64,000 nucleotides of DNA from Hymenobacter sp. BT559 (GTDB lineage Bacteria; Bacteroidota; Bacteroidia; Cytophagales; Hymenobacteraceae), in assembly GCF_017571525.1 (NCBI RefSeq), contig NZ_JAGETY010000007.1, positions 186,001 to 250,000 on the forward strand, given 5' to 3'. Each line of letters starts with the position of its first letter. The stretch's first letter is position 1. This document shows positions 6,881 to 15,339 of the stretch, in pieces. The translations under genes and the position numbers were made by a program. The notes under the pieces were generated by a model, which made no database searches, was not told the DNA's origin, and saw only the letters and a list, made by a program, of their open reading frames with translations.

Positions 6881-8140
6881 ATGAAAGTGATTTTTCGCCG
6901 CATTCACCTTTATCTGGCCCTAGCAGCCGGTCTGGTTTTTTTCGTGCAGTGCCTCACGGGCACTGTGCTGGTTTTTGAGGAAGAAATAACCCACGCCCTG
7001 CACGCCGAGCGCTACGCCGTGGCCGTGCCGGCCGGGCAGCCCCGCCTGACGCTGGCGCAGCTGGCCAGCCAGTTTCAGCAAGCCAACCCTAAGGCAAAGG
7101 TGCTGGGCTTTAAGGTGTATGCTGACCCGGCGCGCACCGTAGAGCTGATGTACCGCGATGAGAAAGCCCGCCCCGGCGGCTCCGGCGAGCTAAAGCAGGA
7201 AGGGAGCCGCCCCGGTGGCGAGCGCGGCCCGGCTGGCGGCCCCGGCGAAGGCGGCAAGCGTGGCCAAGGCGGCGAAAAAAAGCGCCCCGAGCGCGGTAGC
7301 ACCGCTTACCTCAACCCCTACACGGGCCAGGTGCTAGGGCTGCAAACCGAGAAGCAGCTGCCGGTTTTCAAGTTTGCCGAAGACCTGCACCGGCGCCTGC
7401 TGGCTGGCGAGGTTGGCAAGGCCCTCACGGGTCTGTCGGCCCTTTTTATTCTTTTCATTACCGTAACTGGCCTTGTGCTGTGGTGGCCCAAAACGCGCGA
7501 CATGCTGCGCGGGCGCTTGCGCATCAAGTGGGGGGCTAGCGGCAAGCGCCTGACCCACGACCTGCACGTGGTGCTGGGCTTCTACTGCTCGCTGTTTCTG
7601 TTTGGGCTGGCCCTCACGGGGGTTATTATGTCGTACCGTTGGGCTACTGAGGCGCTGTTTACGCTTACCAATTCGCGGCCGACGGTGGGCCTGGTGGCGC
7701 CGGTTTCGGCGCAGCCTGGCAGCCCGCGTGCCGTGGCTTACGATGCTGCCCTGCGCACCGGGCAGGCTACCTACCGCACCGCCGACTTCTGGCGAGTGAG
7801 CGCTCCGAAAGACTCGGCCGCGGCTATCACGGTAAGTGCCCCGAGCATGCTGCCACTGCGCAGCCTGGGCCTCGACACCTTGTTTGTAGACCGGGCTACC
7901 GGCGCGGCGCTGGGCCAGCATCTTTACGCCCGCCAAACGGCCGGTACCCAGCTGCGCCGCCTCGCCAAGCCGCTGCACACCGGCGAAATCGGCGGCGTGT
8001 GGACCAAGGCGCTAGCCCTCGTCGTGACGCTGTGCAGCCTCACCTTCCCGGTTACGGGCGTGCTGATGTGGCTACGCCGCACCCGCAAAAAGTCGGGTAA
8101 AACGCGCCGCCCGGCAGCGGCGCAGCCGGTAGCTGGCTAG
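6881..8140 (+). CDS. PepSY-associated transmembrane protein (putative iron/siderophore reductase family)
   Basis: The 419-residue protein has the PepSY_TM layout: a first helix (MKVIFRRIHLYLALAAG, residues about 9-32), a periplasmic PepSY region, then helices near 190-210, 235-258 and 385-405. Conserved His residues (RRIHLYLAL, EDLHRRLLAGE, THDLHVVLGFY, KPLHTGEIGG) sit at helix ends, as in the family, where they may bind heme. Such proteins are linked to reduction of ferric siderophores. Unusual is a Gly/Arg/Pro/Glu/Lys-rich low-complexity insertion at about residues 100-142. I chose ATG 6881 over an upstream TTG because it gives the standard N-terminal start. No TonB receptor is adjacent. 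Confidence 0.8.
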   Translation: MKVIFRRIHLYLALAAGLVFFVQCLTGTVLVFEEEITHALHAERYAVAVPAGQPRLTLAQLASQFQQANPKAKVLGFKVYADPARTVELMYRDEKARPGGSGELKQEGSRPGGERGPAGGPGEGGKRGQGGEKKRPERGSTAYLNPYTGQVLGLQTEKQLPVFKFAEDLHRRLLAGEVGKALTGLSALFILFITVTGLVLWWPKTRDMLRGRLRIKWGASGKRLTHDLHVVLGFYCSLFLFGLALTGVIMSYRWATEALFTLTNSRPTVGLVAPVSAQPGSPRAVAYDAALRTGQATYRTADFWRVSAPKDSAAAITVSAPSMLPLRSLGLDTLFVDRATGAALGQHLYARQTAGTQLRRLAKPLHTGEIGGVWTKALALVVTLCSLTFPVTGVLMWLRRTRKKSGKTRRPAAAQPVAG

Positions 8141-8164
8141 GGGCTCGCCGAGTGGGCTAACACC

Positions 8165-8204
8165 AAAAAGGCCCACCCCTGCACTGTGAGGGATGGGCCT
8201 TTTT
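8165..8204. terminator. Bidirectional terminator between PepSY and MFS genes
   Basis: AAAAAGGCCCA (8165-8175) pairs with TGGGCCTTTTT (8194-8204), with partial extension inside. A-run and T-run flank the stem, so it can serve both convergent genes. Confidence 0.85.
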
Positions 8205-8218
8205 TGAGGTTGCAAGCG

Positions 8219-9520
8219 CTATTTCTTGCCGGCGCCCATTTCCAGCTTGCGTAGCTGGTCGGCTTTCCAGGTTGTAATGGCTACCACTAGCATGGTCATC
8301 AGGCCGCCAAATACCACGCTCGGCACAGTGCCCATAAGCTTGGCGGCCGTGCCGCTTTCGAAGGCCCCAATCTCATTGCTGGAGCCGATGAAAATGCTGT
8401 TCACGGCCGATACGCGGCCCTTCATGTACTCGGGTGTGTAGGTGTGCACCAGCGTTTGGCGCACGATGACGGACACCGAGTCGAACACGCCGGTCAAGAA
8501 CAGCAGAAATAGCGACAGGTAGAAATTGGTGGACAGCGCAAAGGCCACTGTGGCCGCCCCAAAGCCAGCCACGGCCCACAGCATCTTGCGGCCGGCGCCC
8601 TTCCTAAGGGGCGAGAACGTAAGGAACACCGCCATCAGCACGGAGCCCACGGCCGGCGCGGCGCGCAGGTAGCCAAAGGCGTCGGGGCCGCCGTGCAGAA
8701 TGTTTTCGGCGAAGAAAGGCAGCAGCGCCACCGCCCCGCCAAAGAGCACCGCAAACATATCGAGCGAGAGCGCCGCCAGCACCAGCTGATTGTTGAAAAT
8801 GAACTTGATACCGCTGGTAATGCTTTCGCTCATGCTCAGCTTTTCACCTTCAATAGGCGGCAGCTCGCGGCTGGCAATGCTGATGAAGAACAGCAGTGCT
8901 AGCCCCTCCATCACCATATCGACGCCGTAGGCAAACTCGACGCTGAGGTGCAGCAGCAGGCCCCCGATGGCCGGCCCCACCACCGCCGAGCCTTGCCAGG
9001 TAGTCGAGCTCCAGGTCACGGCATTGGCCAGCACGTTGCGGTCGGGCAGCAGCTGCGGCATAAACGCAAATAGTGCCGGCCCCATGAAGCCCCGCGCAAT
9101 GCCGCTCACGAAAATAACTAGGTACAGTGGCCACACAATAGTAGCGTTAGCAAAGGCAAGGTGCAGGCGGCCTTTTGCCAGCAAGGCTTCTTGCAGCGGG
9201 TGCGCCAGCCACCACAGCGTAACGGCGCACAGAAAAAGCACCAGTACGGCCGGCACCACAATGCGCTTGCGCCGCACCGAGTCGGCCACGTGCCCGGCGT
9301 AGAGCGATACCGCGATGCTGGGAATGGCCTCGGCCAGCCCGATGAGCCCCAGGGCCAGCGGGTCGCCGGTAAGCTTGAAAATCTGCCAGCTCACTACCAC
9401 TCCCTGGATTTGGGTGGCTACCGAAAACAAGGCGCGGGCCGCGATGTAGCGGCGAAAATCGGGAATGCGAAGGGCAGCGTAGGGGTCGTGCGGGGCAGCT
9501 GGGGGCGCGCTAGGGCTCAT
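8219..9520 (-). CDS. MFS transporter (EntS/MFS_3-like exporter)
   Basis: The 433-residue protein has about twelve hydrophobic segments typical of the major facilitator superfamily. The loop after helix 2 reads GHVADSVRRKRIV, a variant of the MFS GxxxDRxGRR motif, and the N-terminus DPYAALRIPDFRRYIAARALFSVA resembles the EntS-like MFS_3 group of exporters. Substrate is unknown; relatives export siderophores or drugs. The frame is open farther upstream, but that extension lies over the divergent gene at 9641, so ATG 9520 is the start. A -7 element (TACTTTTG, minus strand) is about 46 bp upstream. Confidence 0.85.
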   Translation of the reverse strand: MSPSAPPAAPHDPYAALRIPDFRRYIAARALFSVATQIQGVVVSWQIFKLTGDPLALGLIGLAEAIPSIAVSLYAGHVADSVRRKRIVVPAVLVLFLCAVTLWWLAHPLQEALLAKGRLHLAFANATIVWPLYLVIFVSGIARGFMGPALFAFMPQLLPDRNVLANAVTWSSTTWQGSAVVGPAIGGLLLHLSVEFAYGVDMVMEGLALLFFISIASRELPPIEGEKLSMSESITSGIKFIFNNQLVLAALSLDMFAVLFGGAVALLPFFAENILHGGPDAFGYLRAAPAVGSVLMAVFLTFSPLRKGAGRKMLWAVAGFGAATVAFALSTNFYLSLFLLFLTGVFDSVSVIVRQTLVHTYTPEYMKGRVSAVNSIFIGSSNEIGAFESGTAAKLMGTVPSVVFGGLMTMLVVAITTWKADQLRKLEMGAGKK

Positions 9521-9565
9521 GGGCAACAATACGGGGCGTAAAAAATAGCTAACTGCCCAACGACG

Positions 9566-9573
9566 CAAAAGTA
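9566..9573 (-). promoter_or_regulatory. -7 promoter element for the MFS gene
   Basis: The plus strand reads CAAAAGTA, so the minus strand has TACTTTTG, a full match to TAnnTTTG, followed by C. It is about 46 bp before the MFS ATG. No good -33 TTG is visible. Confidence 0.5.
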
Positions 9574-9640
9574 TGGCTGTTTGTGACGGAAAGCAGTTTA
9601 ACTTGCAAGTAGGCTGGCAGTTGGCTGCGGCCTGCTGCGT

Positions 9641-10027
9641 ATGACTAACCACGGCCTCGACCTGCTGCATCGCCCTGACCTGCCGGCGCTTATCGCCCGC
9701 TGGCACCGTGAGGTGACGCCCGCCGAGTTGCAAGCCGGCTACGAGCAGCTGCTGGCCGCTGCCGATGCGGCCACCTGCGCCCGCTGGCTGCTCGACCTGC
9801 GCCGCCGCGAAGACCTCACCGAGCCCACCGTCAACGCCTGGTTTAGCCAAACCTTTGCGCCGGCCCTGCGCGGGCGCTACCCCGAAGCGGTGCGGCTGGC
9901 CTTCCTGGTGTCGCCCATGCGCGCCGGGCAGCCGGTCACGGCCGTGGTGTCGGCGGCCGACACCGATTGTCAGATTGCCACCTTCATCGACGAAGCTGCC
10001 GCCCACGACTGGCTAGCCCGGCGCTGA
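9641..10027 (+). CDS. Hypothetical protein, 128 residues
   Basis: I do not recognise the family with confidence. The protein is soluble, Ala/Arg/Leu-rich and has no signal peptide or membrane helix. Its pattern (HREVTPAELQAGYEQLL, then ARWLLDLRRREDL, then VRLAFLVSP, then ATFIDEAAAHDWLARR) suggests an alpha/beta fold like the small STAS/SpoIIAA-like proteins common in this group, whose C-terminal helix often reads EAxAWL. It is divergent from the MFS gene and convergent with the flavoprotein gene, so it is probably monocistronic. Confidence 0.6.
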   Translation: MTNHGLDLLHRPDLPALIARWHREVTPAELQAGYEQLLAAADAATCARWLLDLRRREDLTEPTVNAWFSQTFAPALRGRYPEAVRLAFLVSPMRAGQPVTAVVSAADTDCQIATFIDEAAAHDWLARR

Positions 10028-10058
10028 CGAGCTGCCCAGCGGCTAGGGCTGCACAGAC

Positions 10059-10994
10059 TCAGCAGGCCGTGCGCTTGTGCTGCATCACTTGCTCCTTGGT
10101 CAAGGCTTCGTTTAGGCAGATGGCGGCTTTGCTGCCCTCGGCGGCGGCAATGAGTGCCTGCTGCTGGCCGGGCGTGGTATCGCCGGCGGCGTAGAGGCCG
10201 GGTATGCTGGTTTGGGCGTTTTTATCGACCCACACCGCGCCCTTGCTGGTGATGAGCGCGCCGAGGTCGGCGGCCAGTGCGCTGCGTTGCTCCTGCGGGG
10301 CGTGCAAAAACACCGCCGTGCGCTCCAGGTAAGAGCCATCGGTGAACTCGATGCAGCGCAGCGTGCCGCCCGGCCCGCCCACCAAGCGGGCCACCGGCTC
10401 CTGGCGCAGCCCAATGTGGTGCTGGCGCAGGCGCTGCCGGCCATAGTCGGTGAGGTGTCCGGGGCCGTCGGTGACGACTACAATATCCTGGCTCCAGTTG
10501 GTGAGCAGCAGGGCTAGCCCCACGGCGGCCTTGCCCCGGCCATACACGGCCAGCGGCTGGTCGCGCACCTCGTAGCCGTGGCAGTAGGGACAGTGCAGCA
10601 CGCCCGTGCCCCACAGCTCGCGGAAGCCGGGCAGTGCGGGTAGTACGTCATCTACACCCGTGGCCAGCAGCACCCGGTTAGCGGTGCCCGCCCAAGCGTG
10701 GCCCTGGTCGGTGGTGCCCTCGGCCCGAAAGCCGTGGGCCAGCTTATGAAGCTTGGTTATTTTCAGCTCGTGCACCTCCACAGTCGGGTAGGGGGCTAGC
10801 TGCTCGCGGCCCAGCGCGAGCAGTTTGGCTGGCTGCACGCCATCGCGGGTGAGAAAGCCGTGCACGGCAGGCGAGGGCGCATTGCGCGGCGCGCCACCAT
10901 CGGCCAGCAGCACCCGGCGGCGGCAGCGGCCTAGTGTAAGGGCCGCACTCAGCCCGGCGCTGCCCGCCCCCACAATCAAAACGTCAAAATCCAT
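10059..10994 (-). CDS. Thioredoxin-reductase-like FAD/NAD(P) oxidoreductase
   Basis: The 311-residue flavoprotein starts MDFDVLIVGAGSAGLSAAL, an FAD-binding GxGxxG fold. The redox pair is Cys135 and Cys138 in HCPYCHGYE, as in TrxB-like enzymes of the CPYCHGYEV subgroup. The C-terminal FAD motif is IPGLYAAGDTTPGQQQ. The NADPH region (AVYGRGKAAVGLALLL) has a degraded GxGxxA pattern. It probably reduces a small redox protein or thiol, but this subgroup is not standard TrxB and no thioredoxin gene is adjacent. The start at 10994 is preferred because the upstream extension has no fold and overlaps the next gene's promoter region. Confidence 0.85.
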   Translation of the reverse strand: MDFDVLIVGAGSAGLSAALTLGRCRRRVLLADGGAPRNAPSPAVHGFLTRDGVQPAKLLALGREQLAPYPTVEVHELKITKLHKLAHGFRAEGTTDQGHAWAGTANRVLLATGVDDVLPALPGFRELWGTGVLHCPYCHGYEVRDQPLAVYGRGKAAVGLALLLTNWSQDIVVVTDGPGHLTDYGRQRLRQHHIGLRQEPVARLVGGPGGTLRCIEFTDGSYLERTAVFLHAPQEQRSALAADLGALITSKGAVWVDKNAQTSIPGLYAAGDTTPGQQQALIAAAEGSKAAICLNEALTKEQVMQHKRTAC

Positions 10995-11170
10995 AACCAG
11001 CGTATAAGTCGGGTAAGCCAAGCCGGTAGTCGGCGGCGTTTTTCTCGCTACTAAGGCTAAAACGGCCCAAAGGTTACGACCCGGCGGGGCAGGCCCGCCG
11101 AGTTGGGCGGGGTTCGCTACTTTAGCAGTTGGCCTGGCAGCCAAAGACTGCGTATTTTTTGTTGTTTATC

Positions 11171-11530
11171 ATGCACGAGCTTTTTGCCGAAAATCAGCCT
11201 TTCCGCGCCAACGGCCGCCTCTGGATAGAAGGCCCCGCCGACCGCTTTCTAGGCATTGGCCGGCTCGAACTGCTAGAGCGCATTCAGGCCACCGGCTCTA
11301 TTTCTAAGGCCGCCAAGGAGATGGGGATGTCGTATAAAAAAGCGTGGGACTTAGTGAGTTCGATGAACTCCCAGGCCAAACAGCCCTTGGTAGGCGCCCA
11401 GGCCGGCGGCGCCCACGGGGGCGGTGCTAGCCTCACCGAAGCGGGCGCGCAGGCCGTGGCCGAGTTTCGGGCCATGCAAACGCGGTTCGCACAGTTTCTG
11501 GCCGACGAAACAGCCCGGCTTTACCAATAA
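11171..11530 (+). CDS. ModE-type winged-helix DNA-binding protein (no molybdate-binding domain)
   Basis: The 119-residue protein matches the N-terminal DNA-binding domain of ModE: RLELLERIQATGSISKAAKEMGMSYKKAWDLVSSMN is the helix-turn-helix, with the SISKAAKxxxMSYKxAW signature. The C-terminal TOBE/Mop domains that bind molybdate in E. coli ModE are absent, so sensing, if any, must occur otherwise. It is the first gene of a plus-strand set leading to a secreted SUOX-fold protein and a TonB-dependent receptor, and the Moco genes follow, which supports control of molybdenum functions. ATG 11171 is chosen over an upstream TTG that adds a non-conserved tail. Confidence 0.85.
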   Translation: MHELFAENQPFRANGRLWIEGPADRFLGIGRLELLERIQATGSISKAAKEMGMSYKKAWDLVSSMNSQAKQPLVGAQAGGAHGGGASLTEAGAQAVAEFRAMQTRFAQFLADETARLYQ

Positions 11531-11568
11531 GCCCCGAAAAAATGGAAACAATCGGCTAGGCCCTCCGT

Positions 11569-11576
11569 TATATTCG
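11569..11576 (+). promoter_or_regulatory. Possible -7 element (TATATTCG) before the SUOX-fold gene
   Basis: TATATTCG differs from TAnnTTTG at one base and lies 31 bp before the ATG at 11608. It is the only candidate in the 77-bp gap, so the gene may have its own promoter. Confidence 0.3.
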
Positions 11577-11607
11577 GCAAAACATAACGAGTTTTCTTAT
11601 TCCATAA

Positions 11608-12141
11608 ATGCTACGTTTTCCTGTTGGCTGCTCGTGTTGGGCCGTGGCGTTGATGCTAGCTGGTGCTAGCCTTTACATGCCAGCTGCTTATGCGCAGAGC
11701 GCTACGGCCACTTCTGCCTCCGCCACCCTACACCTCGAAGGGCTGATGGCTAACCCGCGCACCCTCACTGCTGCCGATATAGCCGCGTTGCCGCACCACG
11801 AGCAGACTACCACCGATAAAGAAGGCAAAAAGCACGTGTACCGGGGCGTGGCCCTGCGCGATGTGCTGCACCTGGCCGGTGCCCCCGAAGGCAAAGGCAT
11901 CCACGGCGCGGTGCTGGCTGAGGCCCTACTAGCTAGCGCCGCCGATGGCTACCAGGTGGTGTACGCGCTGCCCGAAATCGACGCCGATTTCTCGCCCCAA
12001 ACCATTCTACTAGCCGACCACCGCGACGGCCAGCTCCTGCCTGCTCACGACGGCCCCTACCAGCTCATCGTGCCCCTGGAAAAAAAGCCCACCCGCTGGA
12101 TGCACCAAGTCACGGGCCTGAAGGTGGTGAAGGTGCAGTAA
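11608..12141 (+). CDS. Secreted SUOX-fold (molybdopterin-binding-like) protein lacking cysteine
   Basis: The 177-residue protein has a signal peptide ending near AAYAQ (residue 30). The mature part follows the oxidoreductase molybdopterin-binding (sulfite oxidase) fold in a short form: LEGLMANPRTLTAADIAALP, then YRGVALRDVLHLAGA, then DGYQVVYALPEIDADF, then PYQLIVPLEKKPTRWMHQVTGLKVVKV. In true sulfite oxidase or YedY enzymes a cysteine in the early loop binds Mo; here the mature protein has no cysteine at all. It is therefore unlikely to be a classical Mo-enzyme and might bind an oxyanion or a pterin, or be structural. It sits between a ModE-like regulator and a TonB-dependent receptor. Confidence 0.75.
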   Translation: MLRFPVGCSCWAVALMLAGASLYMPAAYAQSATATSASATLHLEGLMANPRTLTAADIAALPHHEQTTTDKEGKKHVYRGVALRDVLHLAGAPEGKGIHGAVLAEALLASAADGYQVVYALPEIDADFSPQTILLADHRDGQLLPAHDGPYQLIVPLEKKPTRWMHQVTGLKVVKVQ

Positions 12142-12201
12142 AGCTCGGCTGGCATTACGAAGGTTCCGAATTAGTGATAGACGATTAGTAAACAAGGATT
12201 T

Positions 12202-14883
12202 ATGAGAAAGAAGCTACGCGTTTGGCGCGGCTCGGTGGCCTGCGTGTCGGCGCTGGCGCTAGCCCAGTCTGCTTTTGCCCAAACCATCAAGCTACCCCGC
12301 CGCCCGGCGCCCACCGATACGCTCCGCACCGACCTCAACGAGGTAGTGGTGTCGGCCTCGCGGGTAGAGGAAAGCTTTTTGCAGTCGCCGGTGACGGTGG
12401 AGAAGCTCAACGCCCGCGCCATCCGGCTTTCGCCGGCCCCGTCTTTTTTTGATGCCATTGACGGGCTGAAGGGCGTGCAGGTCATCACGCCCAGCATTGG
12501 GTTTAAGGTGATTAATGCGCGCGGCTTCACCAACACCACCAACGTGCGCTTTGCCCAGCTCGTAGATGGTGTGGATAACCAGGCGCCGCACATCGGCGGG
12601 CCCATCGGCAACGTGCTGGGGCCTAGTGACCTCGATATCCAGAGCGTGGAGCTGGTGCCCGGCACGGCCGCCGCGCTCTACGGCCTGAACGCCATTAATG
12701 GGCTAGCGAATTTTCAGACGCGCAACCCGTTCAATTCGGAAGGCCTGAGCGTGCGCCAGCAAACGGGCGTTAACCACGTGAACGACCCGAATGTGAAAAC
12801 GTTTGGCGAAAACGGCTCGCCGGTAAAAAGCTATTCAGAAACCAGCGTGCGCTACGCCAAGGTGCTGGTGGCGGATAAGCTGGCCTTTAAGGTGAACGCT
12901 ACCTACCTGGCCGCCTACGACTGGATAGCCAATGACCAGACCGACATCAACCCCACCGGCAACGCTACTACCGGCTTGTTTGGGGCCGATAACCCGGCCC
13001 AGGACCAGGTGAGCCGCTACGGCAACGAGTCGTCGGACCGCAAAAACATTACGCTAGGGGGCAAGAGCTACCAGGTGGCCCGCACCGGCTACTACGAGCG
13101 CGACCTCGTGGACTACAACGTGCGCACGCTCAAGGCCGATGGCGCGCTGCACTACCGCTTCCGGCCCGGTACCGAGCTGACCTACACCTACCGCGTGGCC
13201 AGCTTCGACAACGTGTACCAGCGCTCGAACCGCTTCCGGCTGCAAGACTACCTGTTGCAGCAGCATGCGCTCACCTTCACCTCGCCCGTGGTGCAGGCCA
13301 GGGCCTACTTCACGGAGGAAAACACCGGCAAAAGCTATAACCTGCGGTCGATGGGTGAGAACCTGGACCGCAGCTACAAGCCCGATACGCAGTGGTATAA
13401 TGACTACGCCACGGCTTGGAACAACGCCAGCAAAGGCGGCCTGGGCGTGGCTGATGCCCACCGCGCCGCCCGCGCTGCCGCCGATGCTGGCCGCCTCCAG
13501 CCCGGCACCGATGCCTTCAACCAGCGCCTGAGCCAGCTCCAAGACATTAATAATTGGGATGTGGGAGCCGCCCTGCGCGTGCGCGCCAACCTGGCCCACG
13601 CCGAGGCGCAGGTGAACCTGGCCGAGGCTCTGCGGCGCGGCGGCACCGCCTTGCCCGCTCGCCTCGACCTGCTGGCCGGCGCCGACCACCGCACCTACAT
13701 TGTGGTGCCCGATGGCAACTACTTCATCAACCCCAATCCGGGTAAAGACCCACTCAACGACAACCTGACGTACTCCAAAACCGGTGGCTTCGTGCAGGCC
13801 GGCGCGCGACTGCTCGATGAGAAGCTGCGCCTCACGGCCACGCTACGGGTGGATAAAAACGACTACTTCAGCGTGCGGTTCAATCCGCGTTTCACGGCTG
13901 TGCTCTCACCCACGCAGCGCCAGAATTTCCGCCTCAGCTACCAGAGCGGCTACCGCTTTCCGAGCTTGTTTGAAGGTTTTTCCAACGTGAATAGTGGTCA
14001 GGTAAAGCGCATCGGGGGGCTGCGCGTGATGAGCGACGGCGTGTTTGAGAACAGCTACCTGCGCAGCAGCATCGACCGCTTCAACGCTGCCGTGACGGCT
14101 GGCATCAACGGCACGCCGGCCCAGACCCGCGCCCAGGCCATCGCGGCCAACCAAAACCTGCTGGTGAAGAACCCCTACACTTACCTCAAGCCCGAATACA
14201 TCCGCTCGCTGGAGGCCGGCTACAAAGCGGCGCTAGGCCCTGGCGGTCGGCTACTGGTCGATGTGGATTTCTACTACAACTCCTACCGCGACTTCATTGC
14301 CCAGGTGGAAGCCTATGTGCCGCAGACTACTAACGGCGTGGCCCTGAACAGCGGCACCGACCTCACTACTATTGCCACGGCCTTGAATACCACGTCGATA
14401 CCCGCCGGCGGCACTACTACCGGCCAGGCCCGCTACCGCCTCTGGACCAACTCGCAGAGCCAGGTGTATAACTATGGTGGCTCGGCCGGGCTGCGCTACA
14501 ACGTGGCCAGCGGCTACCTGCTAGGGGCCAACGCCACCTACACTCGCCTCGACCGCACCGAAAACGGCGACGGCCTCGAAGATGGCTTCAACACCCCACA
14601 GTGGATGTACAACCTAAGCCTGGCCAACGAAAATGCCTACCGCAACTTCGGCTTCGGGCTCAACTTTCGGCACCAAGTCAGCTACTATTCACAGACCTTC
14701 CTCGTCAATGGCAGCGTGCCGGCCTTCAGCTCGCTCGATGCGCAGCTGAGCTACTACGTGCCTGCGGCGCAGGTGCGCCTCAAGCTGGGGGCTAGCAATG
14801 CGTTGAATAACTACTACGTGACCTACCTGGGGGGGCCTAGCGTGGGCGGGCTGTACTACCTCACCGTGAGCTACGGGCTGTAA
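12202..14883 (+). CDS. TonB-dependent outer-membrane receptor
   Basis: The 893-residue protein has a signal peptide (cut near AFAQ, residue about 27), a short linker and a plug domain from about residue 45 (LNEVVVSASRVEESFLQSPV, then FFDAIDGLKGVQV, then SVELVPGTAAALYGLNAING). The remaining 650 or so residues have alternating aromatic strands of a 22-strand barrel and end YYLTVSYGL with the terminal aromatic pattern needed for outer-membrane insertion. There is no N-terminal carboxypeptidase-like domain, so it is not a SusC-type glycan receptor. Its place between a ModE-like regulator, a SUOX-fold secreted protein and Moco genes suggests a molybdenum-related ligand such as molybdate or a chelate, which is inference. 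ExbB/ExbD at the left end of the window could energise it. Confidence 0.9.
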   Translation: MRKKLRVWRGSVACVSALALAQSAFAQTIKLPRRPAPTDTLRTDLNEVVVSASRVEESFLQSPVTVEKLNARAIRLSPAPSFFDAIDGLKGVQVITPSIGFKVINARGFTNTTNVRFAQLVDGVDNQAPHIGGPIGNVLGPSDLDIQSVELVPGTAAALYGLNAINGLANFQTRNPFNSEGLSVRQQTGVNHVNDPNVKTFGENGSPVKSYSETSVRYAKVLVADKLAFKVNATYLAAYDWIANDQTDINPTGNATTGLFGADNPAQDQVSRYGNESSDRKNITLGGKSYQVARTGYYERDLVDYNVRTLKADGALHYRFRPGTELTYTYRVASFDNVYQRSNRFRLQDYLLQQHALTFTSPVVQARAYFTEENTGKSYNLRSMGENLDRSYKPDTQWYNDYATAWNNASKGGLGVADAHRAARAAADAGRLQPGTDAFNQRLSQLQDINNWDVGAALRVRANLAHAEAQVNLAEALRRGGTALPARLDLLAGADHRTYIVVPDGNYFINPNPGKDPLNDNLTYSKTGGFVQAGARLLDEKLRLTATLRVDKNDYFSVRFNPRFTAVLSPTQRQNFRLSYQSGYRFPSLFEGFSNVNSGQVKRIGGLRVMSDGVFENSYLRSSIDRFNAAVTAGINGTPAQTRAQAIAANQNLLVKNPYTYLKPEYIRSLEAGYKAALGPGGRLLVDVDFYYNSYRDFIAQVEAYVPQTTNGVALNSGTDLTTIATALNTTSIPAGGTTTGQARYRLWTNSQSQVYNYGGSAGLRYNVASGYLLGANATYTRLDRTENGDGLEDGFNTPQWMYNLSLANENAYRNFGFGLNFRHQVSYYSQTFLVNGSVPAFSSLDAQLSYYVPAAQVRLKLGASNALNNYYVTYLGGPSVGGLYYLTVSYGL

Positions 14884-14892
14884 GGCGTGGCC

Positions 14893-15294
14893 CTACTTTA
14901 TTTTCAACTCCGGAATAAGCGGGTTGGTATCAATCAGTTCCAGCTCCTGCACCATTGCCTGGGTGCCTTGTTTATACTTCAAAAAGTGCGGCGTTTTGAG
15001 GTGCGCTTGGTAGGCCGCCTCGTTGGCGTACACTTCTAAGATGGTGAGATGGTTCGGTTTTTTCTTCTCAAATACTGCGTACAGCGACAGCACGCCCGGC
15101 TCGGTGCGCATGGCAGCCTCCACGCCTTCTTTCAGCAGGGCCTTGTAGCTGGCAAGCTGGGTCGAATCGACTACGATGCGGGCTAGGCGCACCTTTTGTG
15201 GCTTCTGCGCTTTGGGCCGGGCACCCCAACTAATGGCGGCCGTGGCCACCGCGACCAATAAAGCAGATGTAGCCAGCAAACGCGAAACGTGCAT
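14893..15294 (-). CDS. Secreted ABM-fold (YgiN-like) monooxygenase-type protein
   Basis: The 133-residue protein has an N-terminal hydrophobic signal (MHVSRLLATSALLVAVATAA) and then a ferredoxin-like ABM domain: VRLARIVVDSTQLASYKALL, then EPGVLSLYAVFEKKKPNHL, then ILEVYANEAAYQAHLKTPHF. This is the antibiotic-biosynthesis-monooxygenase/quinol monooxygenase family. The AAYQAHLKTPHF motif is the conserved strand-helix containing His. Its export is less common for the family. It lies downstream of the cupin gene on the same strand (45 bp gap), so the two may be co-transcribed. The substrate is unknown. Confidence 0.82.
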   Translation of the reverse strand: MHVSRLLATSALLVAVATAAISWGARPKAQKPQKVRLARIVVDSTQLASYKALLKEGVEAAMRTEPGVLSLYAVFEKKKPNHLTILEVYANEAAYQAHLKTPHFLKYKQGTQAMVQELELIDTNPLIPELKIK

Positions 15295-15339
15295 GGTGAA
15301 AAGAAAGAATAGGGTGATAAGATATTGGCAAGGAGTACG

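Noticed and set aside
9521..10006. N-terminal extension of the MFS transporter
   Set aside because: It runs antisense through the separate gene at 9641-10027, and the MFS start at 9520 has a -7 element upstream.
13054..13689. 211-codon minus-strand frame inside the TonB-dependent receptor
   Set aside because: It is antisense to well-conserved receptor sequence and its product has no motif.
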